From the NCBI GenBank assembly GCA_007134175.1, contig SLLF01000218.1:1-5387 (forward strand): DNA of 5,387 nt, given 5' to 3'. This document shows positions 5,355 to 5,387 of this stretch, piece by piece (the first letter of the stretch is position 1; each line of letters opens with the position of its first letter). Under the pieces are notes generated by a model, which saw only the letters and a list, made by a program, of their open reading frames with translations, had not been told where the DNA came from and did no database searches. Source of the DNA: Kiritimatiellia bacterium. GTDB taxonomy: Bacteria; Verrucomicrobiota; Kiritimatiellia; SLAD01. The position numbers and the translations under genes were made by a program.

Positions 5355-5387
5355 TCGGTCTTTGCGGGCAAGCGCATGACAATTTAG

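Larger units (their letters stand above)
5087..5387. other. Non-coding region upstream of the operon
   Basis: No credible gene in either strand: only very short frames such as ATG at 5288 that stops after nine codons. It should contain the operon promoter. The best -10-like string for the minus strand is TATAAC at 5175-5170, without a good -35 partner. It also contains the palindrome and the inverted-arm element listed separately. Its neighbour beyond 5387 is unknown. Confidence 0.6.

Overview
The window holds most of one minus-strand operon for a multisubunit cation/proton antiporter-type membrane module (Mrp/Mnh family, Pfam-type subunits MnhE, F, G, DUF4040, B, C and D). Transcription runs from right to left, starting at about 5086 and leaving the window at position 1. 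Clear Shine-Dalgarno sites, ATG/GTG starts, short overlaps and G+C-rich coding DNA suggest a bacterium. Nothing here fixes the phylum.

In transcription order the layout is: an upstream non-coding region (5387-5087), mnhE (5086-4562), mnhF (4565-4305), mnhG (4302-3952), a DUF4040/MbhD-like gene with a long hydrophilic tail (3959-3396), an MbhE-like gene (3399-3100), mnhB (3103-2684), mnhC (2696-2328), a complete mnhD (2323-710), and a second mnhD paralog cut by the window edge (713-1). Neighbouring genes overlap by 4-13 bp or are separated by at most 4 bp, so the set is almost certainly co-transcribed and translationally coupled.

The seven-gene mrpABCDEFG operon starts with a large fused MrpA. 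Here E-F-G come first, and the C-terminal part of MrpA is split into two small proteins, followed by B, C and then D. This is the order of the membrane arm of archaeal membrane-bound hydrogenase (Mbh A-H). The two consecutive D-type genes recall MbsH/MbsH' of the membrane-bound sulfane reductase. The products should form a membrane arm that couples H+ and Na+ movement. Whether it is a stand-alone antiporter or is driven by a redox module (hydrogenase, Mbs-like, formate- or complex I-like) depends on genes left of position 1, which cannot be seen.

The two D genes align without gaps over the 237 shared residues with 37 differences (about 84% identity). At DNA level they are a mosaic: near-identical islands lie within sequence that is about 78% identical, which suggests gene conversion. 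Upstream of mnhE is a 24-bp imperfect palindrome that almost touches the start codon, and beyond it a roughly 180-bp AT-richer stretch bounded by inverted 24-bp arms. I see no RNA genes, CRISPR array, transposase or convincing terminator.
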